Shown one piece after another: positions 62,046 through 64,000 of a stretch of 64,000 nt of DNA. The DNA is from JAFGOG01 sp034429215 (GTDB lineage: Bacteria > Chloroflexota > Anaerolineae > JAAYZQ01): contig DAOUGI010000125.1 in the NCBI GenBank assembly GCA_034429215.1, positions 17,206 through 81,205 of the forward strand, read 5' to 3'. Numbering within the stretch: the stretch's first letter is position 1; the number at the start of each line of letters is the position of its first letter. The notes below the pieces were generated by a model, which saw only the letters and a program-made list of their open reading frames with translations, made no database searches and was not told the origin of the DNA. The position numbers were made by a program, and so were the translations under genes.

Positions 62046-62074
62046 ACTATACGCCATTTTGGACGGATTGTCAA
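62046..62074 (-). promoter_or_regulatory. Promoter of gyrA
   Basis: Minus-strand TTGACA (62069-62074) and TATAGT (62046-62051) are 17 bases apart, 32 bases before ATG 62014. Confidence 0.8.
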
Positions 62075-62097
62075 CGCAGGAGGGCGGGTTGTGGGAC

Positions 62098-62124
62098 GGC
62101 CGCCAGAGACATGCGGCACAGGCT
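62098..62124 (+). repeat. Dispersed GCCGCC hairpin repeat, copy 4
   Basis: GGCCGCCAGAGACATGCGGCAC with CAGG after it, same family as copies at 42731, 56031 and 63012. Confidence 0.65.
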
Positions 62125-62166
62125 GATTAACGCAGATTAACGCTGTTTTGCGACACTGGGCAGGAA

Positions 62167-62209
62167 AGATTCTTTGCTTCGCAGATTCTTCGCTTCGCTC
62201 AGAATGACA
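62167..62209 (+). repeat. Dispersed GATTCTTCGCTTCGCTCAGAATGAC palindrome
   Basis: A partial first unit (GATTCTTTGCTTCGCA) is followed by a full one (GATTCTTCGCTTCGCTCAG, then AATGACA). It is the non-coding counterpart of the coding insertion at 42890. Confidence 0.7.
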
Positions 62210-62253
62210 AGAATGAGAAGGGCGGGGAGGTCAAACATTCGTGCTATGCGGAT

Positions 62254-62283
62254 TTGACACAGAACTAATGTTCGTGTTATAAT
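62254..62283 (+). promoter_or_regulatory. lexA promoter
   Basis: TTGACA (62254-62259) and TATAAT (62278-62283) are 18 bases apart, with a LexA box in the spacer. Confidence 0.85.
62262..62273 (+). promoter_or_regulatory. LexA box in lexA promoter
   Basis: GAACTAATGTTC fits the Gram-positive-type box GAAC-N4-GTTC and lies between -35 and -10, so LexA bound there would block its own promoter. Confidence 0.85.
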
Positions 62284-62339
62284 AGGGTCGAAGATACGAG
62301 GGGCAGTATTGGGTTTTTGCTTTGAGAGGAGGCTCAATC

Positions 62340-62987
62340 ATGGCACAAGAGCTGTCTGAGCGTCAAGTGAAGATGGTGGAGTTTATCCGGGAGTTTATCG
62401 CCGACCACCACTTTCCGCCGACCATACGCGAGATCGGCAGCAAGGTGGGGATCCCATCCACGTCGGTGGTCAAGTACAACCTGGATATCCTGCAAAAGAA
62501 AGGGCTGATCGACCGCGATCCTGAGATTTCGCGCGGGATCCGCCTGGTCGAAGAGGAGGCGGTAGGGCGGATGGCCGAGGTGATCCGCGTTCCGCTGTTG
62601 GGACGGATCGCGGCCGGCGTCCCGATCCCGGTGCCTGACGCCGAGTTCTCGCCCTTTGGGTATGAAGCCGGCATCGAATTGACCCGCGACATTGTCAAGG
62701 ATGACAAGGATATCTATGCACTGGAGGTGCAGGGGAATTCGATGGTCGATGCCCTGATCAATGACGGCGATGTGGTGATTATGCGCCATCAGAAGCAGGT
62801 GGAGAACGGCGAGCTGGCCGCGGTGTGGCTGCGGGACAGGAGCGAGACGACGCTCAAGCGCTTTTACCTGGAGGGAAACCGGGTGCGGCTGAGGCCGGCC
62901 AACCCGACGATGAAGGATATGGTCTACCCGGCGGAGAACGTGGAGGTCAGGGGGAAGGTTTTGCTGGTGATCCGGCAGCTAAACTAA
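62340..62987 (+). CDS. lexA: LexA repressor
   Basis: The 215-residue SOS repressor has an N-terminal winged helix (SERQVKMVEFIREFIADHHFPPTIREIGSKVG), the self-cleavage site Ala92-Gly93 in RIAAGVPI, and the Ser134/Lys173 catalytic dyad (GNSMVDALINDGD; TTLKRF). AGGAGG precedes ATG 62340. It is controlled by the box in its own promoter. Confidence 0.93.
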   Translation: MAQELSERQVKMVEFIREFIADHHFPPTIREIGSKVGIPSTSVVKYNLDILQKKGLIDRDPEISRGIRLVEEEAVGRMAEVIRVPLLGRIAAGVPIPVPDAEFSPFGYEAGIELTRDIVKDDKDIYALEVQGNSMVDALINDGDVVIMRHQKQVENGELAAVWLRDRSETTLKRFYLEGNRVRLRPANPTMKDMVYPAENVEVRGKVLLVIRQLN

Positions 62988-63011
62988 GCCGGGGTTGCGG
63001 GCAGAGAGGCC

Positions 63012-63046
63012 AAGGCCGCCAGGCCGCCAGATAGAGGCGGCACGGG
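63012..63046 (+). repeat. Dispersed GCCGCC hairpin repeat, copy 5
   Basis: AAGGCCGCCAGGCCGCCAGATAGAGGCGGCAC forms a hairpin in the lexA-lexA2 gap, same family as the four other copies. Confidence 0.6.
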
Positions 63047-63144
63047 CAAGTTCGCCATGCCGTTCTGCGCGTGGACGGGTAACGTGGGGATAGGGAACCG
63101 ATCATAAGATAGCTTAAAGTTTTCAGAAATGCCCATTTGGGGGC

Positions 63145-63173
63145 TTGACATAGAACGCACGTTCTGGTATAAT
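63145..63173 (+). promoter_or_regulatory. Promoter of second lexA-like gene
   Basis: TTGACA (63145-63150) and TATAAT (63168-63173) are 17 bases apart with TGG before the -10. Both LexA boxes below overlap it or follow it directly. Confidence 0.9.
63153..63164 (+). promoter_or_regulatory. LexA box 1 of lexA-like gene
   Basis: GAACGCACGTTC, inside AGAACGCACGTTCT, between -35 and -10. Confidence 0.9.
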
Positions 63174-63175
63174 TA

Positions 63176-63187
63176 GAACGTGCGTTC
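63176..63187 (+). promoter_or_regulatory. LexA box 2 of lexA-like gene
   Basis: GAACGTGCGTTC, inside AGAACGTGCGTTCT; it is the exact reverse complement of box 1, 23 bases away and over the transcription start. Confidence 0.9.
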
Positions 63188-63219
63188 TATTCATTAGGGA
63201 GAGGAAGCAGGAGGGGAAA

Positions 63220-63831
63220 ATGGGGTCAGGTCAAGGGAATCGCCAGAGTCAAGTTCTCGAATTTGTGGGGGATTTTATCGCCGAGTGGGGGTATGCGCCC
63301 AGCTACGATGATATCCGCAAGGCGCTGGGGCTGAGCAGCAGGTCGCACGTGAACTATTATCTCGACGCACTGGAGAAAGAGGGGCAGATCGATCGCACGC
63401 CGCACACTTCGCGCAGCCTGCGGCTGAGGGAGCCCTACCGGTCGACGTTTGAGATAGCAGTGGCGGGGCAGATTGCCGCCGGGCAGCCGATCGAGCTGGC
63501 CGACCAGCCTAACGAGCAGATCAAGATCACGACCGACATGGCCGATCCGGGCAAGGACCTGTTTGCCCTAAGGGTCAAGGGCGATTCGATGGTGGACGAC
63601 CTGGTGGCCGACGGCGATTTCGTGATCGTCGAGCGCCGCCAGGAGGCGTCACGGGGGCAGATGGCGGTGGTCCACCTGCGGGATCGCAATGCCGCCACAC
63701 TCAAGCGGGTGTATCCTGAAGGGGAGCGGGTGCGGCTCCAGCCGGCACACCCGACTATGCAGGCTTTTTACGTGGACGCGTCGGACGTTGAGATTCAGGG
63801 CCGGGTGGTGGCGATTATCCGCCGGCTGTGA
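63220..63831 (+). CDS. Second LexA-family repressor
   Basis: The 203-residue protein has a winged-helix N-terminus (QVLEFVGDFIAEWGYAPSYDDIRKAL), cleavage site Ala87-Gly88 in QIAAGQPI, and the dyad Ser123/Lys162 (KGDSMVDDLVADGD; ATLKRV). It is clearly LexA-like but diverged, with a recognition helix GLSSRSHVNYYLDALEKEG unlike that of the first copy. Two LexA boxes cover its promoter, tighter than those of lexA itself. Confidence 0.88.
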   Translation: MGSGQGNRQSQVLEFVGDFIAEWGYAPSYDDIRKALGLSSRSHVNYYLDALEKEGQIDRTPHTSRSLRLREPYRSTFEIAVAGQIAAGQPIELADQPNEQIKITTDMADPGKDLFALRVKGDSMVDDLVADGDFVIVERRQEASRGQMAVVHLRDRNAATLKRVYPEGERVRLQPAHPTMQAFYVDASDVEIQGRVVAIIRRL

Positions 63832-63847
63832 TGAAACGGAGGGGGAA

Positions 63848-64000
63848 ATGGTAAGAGAACTGTCACTTGCTCAGCAGCATCGAGAATCGACCCAGCCGTG
63901 CTCGAGCGGCTGCGAATATAAAAGTGTGGCGCCCGACGGCCGCATCGTATGTAAAAAGATCGCCTGGGGCGAGAACAAGGTCTCGCCCAGCCTGTGCCGT
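63848..64000 (+). CDS. Start of a Cys-containing protein, cut by the window end
   Basis: The frame from ATG 63848 (GGAGGGGG upstream) runs 51 codons to the window edge: MVRELSLAQQH, CSSGC, IVCKK and SPSLCR with four cysteines. It lies 16 bases after the second lexA-like stop and so belongs to the same SOS-controlled unit. Its family cannot be judged from this part. Confidence 0.6.
   Translation, partial: MVRELSLAQQHRESTQPCSSGCEYKSVAPDGRIVCKKIAWGENKVSPSLCR

Overview
The window is a GC-rich bacterial chromosome segment that looks like a member of the Chloroflexota (Anaerolineae-like). This is inference from several signals: a TIGR03960 radical SAM/DUF2344 pair beside rplU-rpmA-rpmE, secreted proteins with TPT-rich linkers and YLPLI signatures, many extended -10 promoters of the TGGTATAAT type, GAAC-N4-GTTC LexA boxes, and small SHOCT-like, DUF4342 and DUF2089 proteins. 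No rRNA, CRISPR array, prophage or insertion sequence was seen.

Layout. 0-7 kb (minus strand): L21-L27-L31, the radical SAM pair and a ComP-like histidine kinase with its LuxR-type regulator. 7-12 kb: two paralogous exported proteins flanking a CHAP-domain secreted protein. 12.9-15 kb: an ABC-F ATPase behind a consensus promoter, an 18-residue leader peptide and an intrinsic terminator, which is a classic attenuator layout. 15-17.3 kb: a zinc-ribbon membrane protein and a lipoprotein metalloprotease. 17.3-19.2 kb (minus): a selenium operon yedF-DUF3343-selD, in which selD has an in-frame UGA at the catalytic position and so is itself a selenoprotein. 19.2-20.4 kb (minus): a tRNA operon Phe-Gly-Cys-Leu(UAA). 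The tRNA-Leu is split by a 698-nt group I intron between U34 and A35 that carries an HNH endonuclease gene in its P6 loop.

20.4-32 kb is a mixed metabolic and accessory stretch: adenosine deaminase, P-loop kinase-like protein, hydrolases, GNAT proteins, PHP hydrolase, lpdA plus a radical SAM gene, an SRA-HNH endonuclease and a mutL-like remnant. 33-36.3 kb: a second ABC-F ATPase overlapping a coaE-GNAT fusion. 36.6-45.3 kb is one co-directional array from a palindrome-overlapped promoter: small protein, DUF2089, DUF4097/SHOCT protein, MFS, GNAT, MFS, two SHOCT-like proteins, MFS. It is a candidate undescribed sensor/efflux system. 45.4-48.7 kb (minus): FabH-like synthase, membrane protein, DegV, ECF-type sigma factor. 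49-58 kb: beta-helix surface protein, NAD-dependent epimerase, DUF3795, L9, P-type metal ATPase, propeller/HEAT membrane protein. 58.2-62 kb (minus): gyrA with a roughly 310-residue basic tail, followed by a zinc-ribbon cold-shock protein. 62.3-64 kb: two LexA paralogues, each with LexA boxes in its own promoter, and the start of a gene behind the second.

The strongest findings are the tRNA-Leu(UAA) group I intron with HNH gene, the Sec-encoding selD, the ABC-F attenuator, the SHOCT/MFS array, the histone-like GyrA tail and the two-LexA circuit. Short dispersed palindromes are scattered in intergenic DNA, and some appear to have entered coding frames.
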